From NCBI GenBank assembly GCA_964520655.1, contig CAZFNI010000014.1, forward strand, positions 1-54,793: a DNA stretch of 54,793 nt, given 5' to 3'. Each line of letters begins with the position of its first letter. Positions within the stretch are counted from its first letter, which is position 1. Positions 24,637 through 33,625 of this stretch are shown here, piece after piece. The position numbers and the translations under genes were made by a program. Below the pieces are notes generated by a model that saw only the letters and a list, made by a program, of their open reading frames with translations, was not told the DNA's origin and searched no databases. The stretch comes from JACQQW01 sp964520655. GTDB lineage: Bacteria; Omnitrophota; Gorgyraeia; Zapsychrales; Fredricksoniimonadaceae.

Positions 24637-25056
24637 TTAATGAGCCCCTTCACGGGTGATGAACTTTGTTTTAAGCGATAATTTAAAAGCGACCAGGCGT
24701 AAGATCTGCTTGGCGAAATCCTGTGGAACACCGCCAAGCTCGAAGATCACTTTGCCGCGCTTGACAACAGCGACCCAATGATCCAACTCACCTTTGCCTT
24801 TACCCATACGGACTTCAGCGGGTTTCTTGGTGATGGATTTATGCGGGAACGCATTGACCCACAATTTACCGGTACCGCGCAGCTTACGGGCAACCACAAC
24901 ACGGGATGCTTCCAACTGACGTGCCGGAATAAAACCATTCTCTAATACTTTCAGACCGTATTCCCCAAAATGCATTTGGGAACCGGTGGTCGCAACGCCG
25001 CGGGATTTCCCCTTTTGCATTTTGCGATACTTTACTCTTCTTGGCATTAACAACAT
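24637..25056 (-). CDS. rplP: 50S ribosomal protein L16
   Basis: 139 residues. MLLMPRRVKYRKMQKGK at the start; AAGGG ten bases upstream supports the first ATG. FGEYGLKVLENGFIPARQLE and KPAEVRMGKGKGELDHWVA, read in parts, are the family core. It lies near the A-site tRNA elbow. The arginine hydroxylated in other bacteria falls in this core region but was not checked residue by residue. Confidence 0.97.
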   Translation of the reverse strand: MLLMPRRVKYRKMQKGKSRGVATTGSQMHFGEYGLKVLENGFIPARQLEASRVVVARKLRGTGKLWVNAFPHKSITKKPAEVRMGKGKGELDHWVAVVKRGKVIFELGGVPQDFAKQILRLVAFKLSLKTKFITREGAH

Positions 25057-25072
25057 AATATTTTACCCTTCT

Positions 25073-25801
25073 TTACGCTGCTGGAGCAGTTGCTGTTACA
25101 GGCGCAGCTTCACTCACCGCTGCCTGGGTCGCTGCTACTGCCGCTGCTTCGATTTCTTCGTGATCCTTGATCACATCGCCTTTATAGATCCAAACTTTTA
25201 CGCCTAATAGACCATAGGTGGTCAACGCTTCCGCAAAACCATAATCAATGTCCGCACGCAATGTTTGCAGAGGGATCTTTCCTTCAGAATATTTCTCCGT
25301 ACGGGCCATTTCCGCACCGCCTAAACGGCCAGCGCAGCGGATCTTGATGCCCTTGGCTCCAGAAGCGCGGGATTGTTCGATCGCGCGTTTCATGGCACGA
25401 CGGAAAGCCACACGTTTCTCTAACTGGAACGCGACGCTCTGGGCAACCAATTGAGAATCGAGATTAGGATTCTTGATCTCCTGGATGTCCACCACGATCT
25501 TATCCATGTCTTTTCCGGTGATATCTTTTAATTCTGCGCGTAAACGATCAATGTCCGCACCACGGCGGCCGATAATAACCCCAGGGCGGGCGGTATGGAT
25601 ACGCACTTTGATCTGTTCAGCCAAACGCTCGATGACGATCAAAGCCACCGCCGCTTGAATGAATTTTTTACGGATATACTGGCGGATCTTATAATCCTGC
25701 TGTACATTCTTCGCATAATCTTTGCGTTCGGCAAACCACAAGCTGCGCCAATTTTTGGTATACCCAAGTCTGAGTGCTAACGGATTAACTTTTTGTCCCA
25801 C
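25073..25801 (-). CDS. rpsC: 30S ribosomal protein S3
   Basis: 242 residues. MGQKVNPLALRLGYTKNW opens the protein. The KH domain has RPGVIIGRRGADIDRL, and the C-terminal domain has GLGGAEMAR-like GRLGGAEMARTEKYSEG. S3 forms the mRNA entry pore with S4 and S5. The last 25 residues or so are an Ala/Val-rich tail (EAAAVAATQAAV and on), longer than usual and low in complexity. Confidence 0.97.
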   Translation of the reverse strand: MGQKVNPLALRLGYTKNWRSLWFAERKDYAKNVQQDYKIRQYIRKKFIQAAVALIVIERLAEQIKVRIHTARPGVIIGRRGADIDRLRAELKDITGKDMDKIVVDIQEIKNPNLDSQLVAQSVAFQLEKRVAFRRAMKRAIEQSRASGAKGIKIRCAGRLGGAEMARTEKYSEGKIPLQTLRADIDYGFAEALTTYGLLGVKVWIYKGDVIKDHEEIEAAAVAATQAAVSEAAPVTATAPAA

Positions 25802-25817
25802 CTTGTTGTCCTCTTAG

Positions 25818-26162
25818 TTATGATTTTCTGTTCGTATTTAAGTCCAGCTCGATCACTAAATGTGTCGTGCGGCGTAAGATCGGTGTTGCACGGCCAAATG
25901 AAGCAGCCCTGAAACGTTTCCAGGAACCGCCATGATCCGCGGTAATGCGTGAAATATACAATTGCTCCTCGGTCAAACCTTTTTGCTTCGCATTAGCAAC
26001 AGCAGAATCTAATACTTTCTTGACCGAATCAACGCTGCCCTTATTGATCTGTGCTAAGAGGGCTTGCGACGTTAGAATGTCCTTGCCGCGAAGAACGTCA
26101 ATGACCTGACGCATTTTCATCGAAGATACTCTTAAATATTTGGCATGAGCTTTGGATATCAT
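25818..26162 (-). CDS. rplV: 50S ribosomal protein L22
   Basis: 114 residues. AHAKYLRVSSMKMRQVIDVL at the start and AVANAKQKGLTEEQLYISRI in the middle; the beta-hairpin end WKRFRAASFGRATPILRRT lines the exit tunnel, where macrolide-resistance changes occur. No obvious insertion or deletion in that loop. In S10 order between rpsS and rpsC. Confidence 0.97.
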   Translation of the reverse strand: MISKAHAKYLRVSSMKMRQVIDVLRGKDILTSQALLAQINKGSVDSVKKVLDSAVANAKQKGLTEEQLYISRITADHGGSWKRFRAASFGRATPILRRTTHLVIELDLNTNRKS

Positions 26163-26182
26163 AAATTTTCCTAAGTTATTCC

Positions 26183-26470
26183 TTACTTCTTCTGCATGGA
26201 TTTCTTGGCTTTAACACCGCCATGCGCTTTGAACGTACGTGTAGTTACAAATTCCCCCAGTTTCAATCCGACCATGTTCTCTGTCACAAAAACTGGAACA
26301 TGTTTTTTCCCATCATGCACGGCAAAAGTATATCCCACAAAGTTAGGGACGATCGTTGACCGGCGGGACCAAGTCTTGATCGGTTGACGAGAACCTGAGG
26401 CAACGGTCTTGTCAAAACGACGCTGTAATGAATCTTCAATGTAAGCACCTTTTTTTACGGAACGAGGCAT
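26183..26470 (-). CDS. rpsS: 30S ribosomal protein S19
   Basis: 95 residues. MPRSVKKGAYIEDSLQRR, then IKTWSRRSTIVPNFVGYTF, GKKHVPVFVTENMVG and LGEFVTTRTFKAHGG. S19 pairs with S13 in the 30S head. One base lies between its start and the rplB stop. Confidence 0.97.
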   Translation of the reverse strand: MPRSVKKGAYIEDSLQRRFDKTVASGSRQPIKTWSRRSTIVPNFVGYTFAVHDGKKHVPVFVTENMVGLKLGEFVTTRTFKAHGGVKAKKSMQKK

Positions 26471-26471
26471 G

Positions 26472-27311
26472 TTATTTGACCCTTCTCTTAACGATCAGAT
26501 GATCGGAATATTTTCTCTTGCTGCGGGTCTTGAAACCTTTGGTCGGTTTGCCCCAAGGGGTGACTGGATGAGGATTACCTTGCGGTGTCTTACCTTCACC
26601 ACCACCATGAGGGTGATCCACAGGGTTCATAACAACCCCGCGGGATTGAGGACGACGGCCTAACCAGCGGCTGCGTCCGGCTTTACCGATAGAGACTGTT
26701 TCATTCTCCACATTACCCAACTGACCTATCGTTGCACGGCAATCGACGGAGATCTTACGAACTTCCGACGATGGCAAACGTAAATGAGCCATAGAACCTT
26801 CGCGGGCGATTAGCTGCGCGGTCGCGCCAGCTGAACGCGCCAACTGTCCGCCTAAACCAGCCTTTAATTCAACATTGTGGACACCTGTCCCCAACGGGAT
26901 CTTTTTTAAAGGCATGGCGTTACCTGCACGGATCTCGACGTCGGCATCGTTGGTTGAAACAACAGTATCGCCGACATGCAGTTCCAGCGGGGCCAGAATA
27001 TAAGATTTTGTTTTATCGCTATTATATTCGATCAACGCGATACGGCAGGTACGATTAGGATCATATTCAATGGCTAAAACTGTAGCAGGATCATCAATGC
27101 GGGTGCGTTTGAAATCGATCAAACGGTACATGCGCTTATGACCGGCGCCGCGATGACGCGAAGTGATGCGTCCATAGCTGTTGCGACCGCCTGTTCTCTT
27201 TAAAGGCGTCAATAATGACTTTTCCGGTTTACCCTTGGTAAGCTCGGCGAAATCCGGCAATGCCGCATGACGCAATCCATTTGTTATTGGTTTAAAACGC
27301 TTGATACCCAT
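26472..27311 (-). CDS. rplB: 50S ribosomal protein L2
   Basis: 279 residues, slightly longer than the usual 275. GGRNSYGRITSRHRGAGHKR near the N-terminus. The peptidyl-transferase-side loop reads VMNPVDHPHGGGEGKTPQG with the conserved histidine. It ends TRSKRKYSDHLIVKRRVK. L2 is needed for subunit joining and peptide-bond formation. Confidence 0.97.
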   Translation of the reverse strand: MGIKRFKPITNGLRHAALPDFAELTKGKPEKSLLTPLKRTGGRNSYGRITSRHRGAGHKRMYRLIDFKRTRIDDPATVLAIEYDPNRTCRIALIEYNSDKTKSYILAPLELHVGDTVVSTNDADVEIRAGNAMPLKKIPLGTGVHNVELKAGLGGQLARSAGATAQLIAREGSMAHLRLPSSEVRKISVDCRATIGQLGNVENETVSIGKAGRSRWLGRRPQSRGVVMNPVDHPHGGGEGKTPQGNPHPVTPWGKPTKGFKTRSKRKYSDHLIVKRRVK

Positions 27312-27323
27312 GATACGCTCCTA

Positions 27324-27605
27324 TTATATAGCTGAATCTATCTTTTGCCCCTCACGCAGAGTGACCAAAGCTTTTTTCCAAGCACGGGTGTAGCCGGCCT
27401 TAAAACGCACGCGTTTTAATTTACCGACAACCTTACTTGTATTCACATCCTGAACTTTTACTTTATAGATCTCTTCAACCGCACGGCGCACATCGATCTT
27501 AGTCGCGTTATCCGCCACCTGAAAGACATATTTACGCTGAGGTTCCAAGCCGGTTGATTTTTCTGTGCGCACCAGCGCTTTTAATGTGTCGTAGCAAGTA
27601 TTCAT
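27324..27605 (-). CDS. rplW: 50S ribosomal protein L23
   Basis: 93 residues. LVRTEKSTGLEPQRKYVFQV and IDVRRAVEEIYKVKVQDVNT are the family core; KRVRFKAGYTRAWKKALVTL ends it. L23 is the docking site at the tunnel exit for trigger factor and SRP. The start overlaps the rplD stop by four bases. Confidence 0.97.
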   Translation of the reverse strand: MNTCYDTLKALVRTEKSTGLEPQRKYVFQVADNATKIDVRRAVEEIYKVKVQDVNTSKVVGKLKRVRFKAGYTRAWKKALVTLREGQKIDSAI

Positions 27606-28225
27606 TGTATTCTCTTTAATAATGTTTCTAATGCGGTTTTAGTAACAAGGATATTTTTATTGCTCAAAATATCCTTGGCGTTGGCATTCAAAGCCGAAGT
27701 TAGGGTCACTGAAGCGATATTGCGCCCGGCTTGCATGGATTTGTCATCCCCGGCATCAAGCATCACCAAGGTACGACCCTTTAATTTCAAAGCGGACAGC
27801 ACAGAGGCAAAATCTTTTGTTTTACCGGATGTGATCTCCAATTTGTCAATGCAGTGCAATTCATTGCTTAAGAATTTGGCATTCAACGATTCGCGTAAAG
27901 CGGCTGACTTCACCTTGCGGGGAACTTCGTAGCTGAAATCACGAGGCTTAGGACCAAAAGTGATACCACCTTTTTTCCACAAAGGAGAACGTGAAGAACC
28001 CGCACGTGCGCGTCCGGTTCCCTTTTGCGCCCATGGCTTCTTACCACCGCCGGAAACTTCACCGCGGTCTTTGGTAGATACGGTTCCTTGACGGTCATTG
28101 GCATTGTACATCACAATAGCCTGGTGCAGAACACCGTTATGGACATGGATGCCAAATTGTTCTTTTGGCAGCTGCACGCTGTCTGATTTTTTACCCTTTT
28201 TATCAACTACCGTTAATTCTGGCAT
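27602..28225 (-). CDS. rplD: 50S ribosomal protein L4
   Basis: 207 residues. The tunnel loop has RGEVSGGGKKPWAQKGTGRA and GSSRSPLWKKGGITFGPKPR, the strongest L4 signature. L4 lines the exit tunnel and in E. coli represses the S10 operon; no S10-type leader could be recognised here, because rpsJ lies only 14 bases from tuf. Four-base overlap with rplW. Confidence 0.97.
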   Translation of the reverse strand: MPELTVVDKKGKKSDSVQLPKEQFGIHVHNGVLHQAIVMYNANDRQGTVSTKDRGEVSGGGKKPWAQKGTGRARAGSSRSPLWKKGGITFGPKPRDFSYEVPRKVKSAALRESLNAKFLSNELHCIDKLEITSGKTKDFASVLSALKLKGRTLVMLDAGDDKSMQAGRNIASVTLTSALNANAKDILSNKNILVTKTALETLLKRIQ

Positions 28226-28247
28226 ATTCTTTATTCCTTATAGAAAC

Positions 28248-28961
28248 TTACTTCTTGGCTGTCTTAGCAACAGAAGCCTTGCTTTGTTTCATCGGGTTGC
28301 GTTTCACGGCGACGACTTCTCTCTTGTCATCGAGTGAACGGTACGCCTTCTTGAAAGATTTGTTGATGCACAATAGACCGTTCTTATGGCCGGGGACACA
28401 CCCTTTGACCAAGATCAGATTATTGTCAGCGTCGACGCGCATAACGCGCAAACTCTGTACAGTGACAGTTTCCATCCCCATATGACCAGGCATGTGCTTG
28501 CCTTTGAATGTACGTGAGGGATCAGATGATGAACTGTTGGAACCGATACGGCGGTGATGCATGGAACCGTGAGCGGCAGGACCGCCGTTCCATCCCCAAC
28601 GAACCATCCCTCCCTGGAAACCTTTACCAATGGAAGTCCCGGTAACGTCGACGAAATCGCCAGCCTGGAAGAAATCCGCTTTCAGTTCCTGACCGACTTT
28701 ATAATCCTTGTTATCGGTTGACTTGAATTCCTTGATGTGCTTTAAGGGATTGACGTTGTTCTTCTTGAAAAACCCAAGTTCTGGTTTGTTCAAGCGGTTC
28801 TCCTTCACCGACATATACCCCAAGACAACCTTCGAAGGCTTGTCTTTTAAAGCTAAGACTGTGCATGGACCAGCTTCAACGACTGTGACCGGAATGATGT
28901 TGCCTTCGGTGTCGAATATCTGGGTCATGCCCACTTTTTTTCCCATTAAACCGCGAATCAT
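28248..28961 (-). CDS. rplC: 50S ribosomal protein L3
   Basis: 237 residues from the ATG at 28961. A TTG four codons further upstream is also in frame, but TTGGAG is better read as the ribosome binding site of this ATG, and the family start is M-x-GLMGKKVGMTQIF. VDVTGTSIGKGFQGGMVRWG and HGSMHHRRIGS are the conserved core, with GHMGMETVTVQ. L3 is near the peptidyl-transferase centre. The 77 bases before it, after rpsJ, hold a small palindrome at 28997..29009. Confidence 0.95.
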   Translation of the reverse strand: MIRGLMGKKVGMTQIFDTEGNIIPVTVVEAGPCTVLALKDKPSKVVLGYMSVKENRLNKPELGFFKKNNVNPLKHIKEFKSTDNKDYKVGQELKADFFQAGDFVDVTGTSIGKGFQGGMVRWGWNGGPAAHGSMHHRRIGSNSSSSDPSRTFKGKHMPGHMGMETVTVQSLRVMRVDADNNLILVKGCVPGHKNGLLCINKSFKKAYRSLDDKREVVAVKRNPMKQSKASVAKTAKK

Positions 28962-29038
28962 GTTTATCTCCAAGTTACTCTATTGTCCCCTCATACCAGG
29001 GATTCCCTGCTGTTTACTTCTTATTGATCAGGGTTCAG

Positions 29039-29341
29039 CTACTGCTTGATCTCTACATCCACACCCGCGGGCAAGTTCAGCTTGCGCAAAGCTTCCACGG
29101 TTTTGGATGTGGGGTTGACAAGATCAATCAGGCGTTTATGCGTCGCCAATTGAAATTGCTCCCGGCTTTTTTTGTCAATGACCGGCGAACGAAGAACGGT
29201 GTATAGCTCTTTTTTCGTCGGCAAAGGTACGGGTCCTAAAACCTGGGCTCCCGTACGGATCGCCGTATCCACAATTTCCTGGGTTGATTGGTCGATCAAC
29301 CGATGGTCAAACGCTTTTAATTTAATCCTAATTTTTTGCAT
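29039..29341 (-). CDS. rpsJ: 30S ribosomal protein S10
   Basis: 100 residues. IRIKLKAFDHRLIDQSTQEI at the start, GPVPLPTKKELYTVLRSP, and LAT-HKRLIDLVNPTSKTVEAL at the end. S10 is in the 30S head and doubles as NusE in antitermination. It stands 14 bases after tuf, so S10 genes follow the str genes without their own leader. Confidence 0.97.
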   Translation of the reverse strand: MQKIRIKLKAFDHRLIDQSTQEIVDTAIRTGAQVLGPVPLPTKKELYTVLRSPVIDKKSREQFQLATHKRLIDLVNPTSKTVEALRKLNLPAGVDVEIKQ

Positions 29342-29355
29342 CTGTTTCTACCTTC

Positions 29356-30552
29356 TTATTTGATGATTTCTGAGATAACACCTGCACCGACCGTACGACC
29401 ACCTTCGCGGATGGCGAAGCGAAGTTCCTTCTCCATAGCGACCGGCGTGATCAACTCAACCGTTAAGGTCGCGTTATCACCAGGCATACACATTTCCTGA
29501 CCTTCAGGTAATTCCGCTGTCCCGGTAACGTCTGTGGTACGGAAATAGAACTGAGGACGGTAACCCTTGAAGAACGGTGTGTGACGTCCGCCTTCTTCTT
29601 TTGTCAAGATGTAGACCGTTGCCTTGAATTTGGTATGCGGGGTGATAGAACCCTTAGCCGCTAAAACCTGACCGCGTTCGATATCTTCCTTGTTGGCGCC
29701 GCGCAGCAATAAACCAACATTATCACCGGCTTGTCCTTCATCCAAGTCCTTACGGAACATTTCAACACCTGTAACAACAACAGGCTTAACATCCGGACGT
29801 AAACCGATCAACTGGACTTCATCGTTAACCTTTACGCGTCCGCGTTCAATACGTCCGGTCGCAACAGTACCACGGCCAGAGATCGAGAACACGTCTTCAA
29901 CAGCCATGATGAAAGGCTTATCTAACTCGCGGGCTGGTGTCGGGATAAACTCATCAACCGCCTTCATTAGATCCAAGATCGGTTTAGCTTTTCCTTCGAA
30001 ATCTTTAGGATTATTCAAAGCATCCAGCGCAGAACCCTTGATGATCGGAGTATTGTCGCCGTCAAATTTATACTTGGTCAAAAGATCGCGGACTTCCAAC
30101 TCAACTAAGTCCAACAATTCTTTATCCTGAACTTGATCACATTTATTTAGGAAAACAACAATTCGGGGAACGTTAACTTGACGAGCTAAAAGGATGTGTT
30201 CACGGGTTTGAGGCATAGGACCATCAGTTGCGGATACGACTAAGATCGCACCATCCATCTGGGCGGCACCGGTGATCATGTTCTTGATGTAATCCGCGTG
30301 GCCCGGGCAGTCGATGTGAGCGTAGTGACGGCCTTCTGTTTCATATTCCAAGTGAGAAATATTGATCGTAACACCGCGCTCTTTTTCTTCCGGAGCATTA
30401 TCGATAGAATCATATGCGCGTGCTTGAGCCAAACCTTTGTGGCTGAGAACAGTTGCGATCGCAGCGGACAAAGTCGTTTTACCATGATCGACGTGACCGA
30501 TCGTACCAATATTGAGGTGCGGTTTATTACGATTAAATTTTTCTTTAGCCAT
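29356..30552 (-). CDS. tuf: translation elongation factor Tu
   Basis: 398 residues. G motifs: GHVDHGKTT (P-loop), DCPGHADYI (G3), NKCDQ (G4) and GSALDAL (G5). Domains II and III follow, with ATGRIERG and a closing FAIREGGRTVGAGVISEI. EF-Tu brings aminoacyl-tRNA to the ribosome. It has its own near-consensus promoter upstream and a GGAGG site, which would allow expression above that of its operon neighbours. The kirromycin-contact region was not examined in detail. Confidence 0.98.
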   Translation of the reverse strand: MAKEKFNRNKPHLNIGTIGHVDHGKTTLSAAIATVLSHKGLAQARAYDSIDNAPEEKERGVTINISHLEYETEGRHYAHIDCPGHADYIKNMITGAAQMDGAILVVSATDGPMPQTREHILLARQVNVPRIVVFLNKCDQVQDKELLDLVELEVRDLLTKYKFDGDNTPIIKGSALDALNNPKDFEGKAKPILDLMKAVDEFIPTPARELDKPFIMAVEDVFSISGRGTVATGRIERGRVKVNDEVQLIGLRPDVKPVVVTGVEMFRKDLDEGQAGDNVGLLLRGANKEDIERGQVLAAKGSITPHTKFKATVYILTKEEGGRHTPFFKGYRPQFYFRTTDVTGTAELPEGQEMCMPGDNATLTVELITPVAMEKELRFAIREGGRTVGAGVISEIIK

Positions 30553-30587
30553 CGTGAGACCCTCCGTTTAAAAAATTAAAGTTTAAA

Positions 30588-30616
30588 AGGATACAATATT
30601 TAAAGACAAATGTCAA
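30588..30616 (-). promoter_or_regulatory. sigma-70-type promoter in front of tuf
   Basis: On the minus strand TTGACA (30611..30616) and TATCCT (30588..30593) are separated by 17 bases, in the AT-rich 76-base gap between fusA and tuf. The -35 is perfect and the -10 matches four of six. This would give tuf and the S10-spc-alpha genes a second start beside read-through from the str genes. Confidence 0.75.
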
Positions 30617-30628
30617 CAACTATGTAAT

Positions 30629-32731
30629 TTAACTAACTTTAGCAACAAATTCTTGACGAGCACCGATGATTTTATCGGCGATGGTATTAGGAACCTGTTC
30701 ATAGTGCGACGGTTCCATTGAGAATGATGCGCGCCCCTGTGTAAGTGACCGCAGTGCATTCGCGTAGCCAAACATTTCAGACAAAGGAACATCAACCAGG
30801 GCTGTTTTCAATTTGCCGCGGTTACCCGTTTCCTTGATCTGAGCACGTCTTTTCATCAAATCACCAGTAACATTCCCCCAGTGATCATCCGAACATTCAA
30901 CTTCTAATTTCATGATCGGCTCTTTGAAGACAGAACCGGCTTTACGAAACGCCTCCTTGATGGCTTGTTTGCCAGCCAGCTGGAACGACATTTCATCAGA
31001 ATCGACATCGTGATAAGACCCGTCGATCAGCGTCACCGTCACATCCGTTACAGGATAACCGGCTAAAACGCCGTTCTGAGTCCCAAGCTCCATCCCTTCA
31101 CGGGCCGGCTTGATGAATTCGCGAGGGATCGCCCCGCCCTTGATCTTATCAATAAAAACAAACCCTGTGCCAGGCTCACCCGGTTCAACATCAATGACAA
31201 CGTGGCCGTATTTACCACGACCGCCTGATTGTTGAACATATTTACCAACGATCCCGGAAACTTTTTTGGTGATCGCTTCTTTATAGGCAACTTCAGGACG
31301 CCCGACATTAGCTTCCAATTTATCTTCACGCTTCATACGATCGACAATGATCTCCAGATGCAGCTCACCCATTCCAGAGATGATTGTTTGCGAGGTTTCC
31401 TGATCGAACTTAACGCGCAATGAAGGATCTTCATCTAAGAATTTACGCAAAACCAAACCCATTTTATCCTGATCGGCTTTCGTTTTTGGCTCGATCGCTA
31501 ACGACACAACAGCTTCGGGCGGCTTCAACCCTTCTAGTAAAATAGGAGTTTCACCAGCACATAATGTATCGCCGCTCTTGCTTTCCTTGAGCCCGACAAA
31601 GGCTACGATCTCACCAGCTGAAGCAGAAGAAATGATCTCTTGTTTATTCGAATGCATGATCACGATCTTGGCAATCTTCTCTTCTTTACCGTTGGATGAA
31701 TTTAGATAAATCATACCAGGGACGAACTTACCCTGATAAACGCGCGTGAAAAAGATCTTACCAACGTATTTATCAGAAGCGATCTTAAATACCAGAGCAA
31801 CCGGAGGCAACTTCTCGTCCGCCTTGATCGGAACGATCTCTTCTTTTTTGTGTGGATTGAAACCCTTCATCTTGGTAACGTCCAATGGAGAAGGCAAATA
31901 GCTGATAACAGCATCCAGAACAAACTGAACACCGCGATTCATTTTTGAGGTACCTGTTAAAACAGGGATAAACTTACAGGCGATAACAGCACGGCGAATA
32001 GCCTGCATTAACTGATCTCTGCTCGGCTCCTTACCATTGAGATAAATATCAGCCATTTCATCATCAACATCGGCAAGACGCTCGATCAGATCATGGCGAT
32101 ACGCCTTCAATCTTTCATGGAATTCTTCTGGGACCGGCAACAGATCAAACTCTTGACCGTCAACATCCTTATATTGGATATATTTCTCATTAACAACATC
32201 AATTAAACCTTTAAATTCATTTTCTGTCCCATCATTAAAAACGATCGACGCTGCATTAGCGCCAAAACGATCGCGCATTTCACCAAGGACGCGGTCAAAA
32301 TCCGCACCCAAACGATCGATCTTATTAATGAACGCAATGCGGGGAACATTATATTTGTCAGCTTGGCGATAAACCGTTTCTGTTTGAGGCTGAACGCCGG
32401 AGCAGGCACACAACACAATCACTGCCCCGTCCAAAACCTTCAAGGAACGCTCGACTTCGATCGTAAAATCCACGTGGCCCGGAGTGTCGATGATATTGAT
32501 GCGGTGATCTTTCCAGAAACATGTCGTCGCAGCCGCTGTGATCGTGATACCGCGCTCTTGTTCCTGAGGCATCCAATCCATGGCGGTATTACCGTCATCG
32601 ATGTCCCCCATCTTGTGGATGGTACCTGTGTAATAAAGGATTCTTTCCGTGGTCGTGGTCTTACCGGCATCAATGTGCGCGATAATACCAATATTTCGGA
32701 ACATATGTAAAGGAACTGTATTAGCGGCCAT
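30629..32731 (-). CDS. fusA: translation elongation factor G
   Basis: 700 residues, the full five-domain length. AHIDAGKTTTTERILYYTG is the P-loop region, DTPGHVDFTIEVERS the G3 motif and NKIDRLGADF the G4. Domain IV has the SGGRGKYGHVVIDVEP-like block and domain V ends with RASFSMEPSHYEQVP. EF-G drives translocation and ribosome recycling. It lies six bases after rpsG with no strong binding site of its own, so it may depend on coupling. Confidence 0.98.
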   Translation of the reverse strand: MAANTVPLHMFRNIGIIAHIDAGKTTTTERILYYTGTIHKMGDIDDGNTAMDWMPQEQERGITITAAATTCFWKDHRINIIDTPGHVDFTIEVERSLKVLDGAVIVLCACSGVQPQTETVYRQADKYNVPRIAFINKIDRLGADFDRVLGEMRDRFGANAASIVFNDGTENEFKGLIDVVNEKYIQYKDVDGQEFDLLPVPEEFHERLKAYRHDLIERLADVDDEMADIYLNGKEPSRDQLMQAIRRAVIACKFIPVLTGTSKMNRGVQFVLDAVISYLPSPLDVTKMKGFNPHKKEEIVPIKADEKLPPVALVFKIASDKYVGKIFFTRVYQGKFVPGMIYLNSSNGKEEKIAKIVIMHSNKQEIISSASAGEIVAFVGLKESKSGDTLCAGETPILLEGLKPPEAVVSLAIEPKTKADQDKMGLVLRKFLDEDPSLRVKFDQETSQTIISGMGELHLEIIVDRMKREDKLEANVGRPEVAYKEAITKKVSGIVGKYVQQSGGRGKYGHVVIDVEPGEPGTGFVFIDKIKGGAIPREFIKPAREGMELGTQNGVLAGYPVTDVTVTLIDGSYHDVDSDEMSFQLAGKQAIKEAFRKAGSVFKEPIMKLEVECSDDHWGNVTGDLMKRRAQIKETGNRGKLKTALVDVPLSEMFGYANALRSLTQGRASFSMEPSHYEQVPNTIADKIIGARQEFVAKVS

Positions 32732-32737
32732 AGGAGA

Positions 32738-33208
32738 TTACCATCTTAAGTGACTGAAAGCACGGTTAGCTTCAGCCATTTTGTGGGTTTCATCGCGTTT
32801 CTTGATCGCAGGACCTTCACTTTTGTAGGCGGCGATAAGCTCTTCAGCAAGCTTGACTTCCATGGGTTTGCCTTTTTTGTTGCGGGCAAAATCACGAATC
32901 CAGCGCATGGCTAACGACATCCCACGCAGAGGAACAACATCGGTCGGAACCTGGTAGGTAGCACCACCGACGCGGCGCGCTTTGACTTCCAGACGCGGAC
33001 GCGCATTGTCGATCGCCTTGGTCAATGCCTTGGCAGCATTTTCTTCATTGGTCTTTTCTTTGAGGATATCCAACGCGCTGTAAACAATACGCTCAGCGGT
33101 AGTCTTCTTACCTTCGACCATGACAATGGCCACAAAACGGGATACTAAATCACTGCCGAATTTTGGATCCGGAACCACTTTTCTTTTTTCTGCACGACGA
33201 CGTCTCAT
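32738..33208 (-). CDS. rpsG: 30S ribosomal protein S7
   Basis: 156 residues. MRRRRAEKRKVVPDPKFGSD at the start; KALTKAIDNARPRLEVKARR, GGATYQVPTDV and ALRWI-like AMRWIRDFARNKKG follow. S7 starts assembly of the 30S head. In E. coli it represses its own operon by binding the rpsL-rpsG gap; a hairpin lies in the same gap here. Confidence 0.97.
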   Translation of the reverse strand: MRRRRAEKRKVVPDPKFGSDLVSRFVAIVMVEGKKTTAERIVYSALDILKEKTNEENAAKALTKAIDNARPRLEVKARRVGGATYQVPTDVVPLRGMSLAMRWIRDFARNKKGKPMEVKLAEELIAAYKSEGPAIKKRDETHKMAEANRAFSHLRW

Positions 33209-33230
33209 GTACTATTCACCTTTGATGACA

Positions 33231-33250
33231 TCCAGACTTGACTGTCCGGA
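33231..33250 (-). promoter_or_regulatory. hairpin in the rpsL-rpsG gap, possible S7 control site
   Basis: TCCGGAC and GTCTGGA form a seven-pair stem with a six-base loop, directly after the rpsL stop in the 42-base gap before rpsG. The position is that of the S7 autoregulatory site of E. coli. The likeness is of position only, and no U-run follows, so it is not a terminator. Confidence 0.4.
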
Positions 33251-33625
33251 TTATTTTTTAGCTCTTTTAGTTCCGTATTTTGAACGGGATTTATTGCGAT
33301 TAGCAACACCGGCAGTGTCAAGCGTACCGCGGACAATGTGGTAGCGCACACCAGGCAGATCTTTAACGCGCCCGCCGCGCACTAAAACGATCGAGTGTTC
33401 CTGTAAATTATGACCTTCACCCGGAATATATGAGGTCACTTCGATTTTATTGGACAAACGCACGCGTGAGATCTTACGCAGCGCCGAGTTCGGTTTTTTC
33501 GGCGTCATGGTCTTGACCTGTAAACAAACGCCCCGGCGTTGGGGACAGCTTGTTAACGCAGGAGACTTACTGCGCTTGATTTTGATGTTCCGGCGATGTC
33601 TGATTAACTGTGATATCGTTGGCAT
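33251..33625 (-). CDS. rpsL: 30S ribosomal protein S12
   Basis: 124 residues. MPTISQLIRHRR is the canonical start, so the gene really begins 59 bases inside rpoC. KSPALTSCPQRRGVC and TPKKPNSALRK carry the streptomycin-site lysine in its sensitive form, and GHNLQEHSIVLVRGGRVKDL carries the usually methylthiolated Asp. S12 monitors codon-anticodon pairing in the decoding centre. No strong binding site precedes the start; GAAATGG is the best candidate. Confidence 0.97.
   Translation of the reverse strand: MPTISQLIRHRRNIKIKRSKSPALTSCPQRRGVCLQVKTMTPKKPNSALRKISRVRLSNKIEVTSYIPGEGHNLQEHSIVLVRGGRVKDLPGVRYHIVRGTLDTAGVANRNKSRSKYGTKRAKK

Noticed and set aside
28962..28973. TTG start for rplC at 28973
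   Set aside because: The TTGGAG there is better explained as the binding site of the ATG at 28961, which matches the L3 family start.
28997..29009. CAGGGATTCCCTG palindrome before rplC as an operator
   Set aside because: It is short, single and unsupported by any neighbouring regulator gene.
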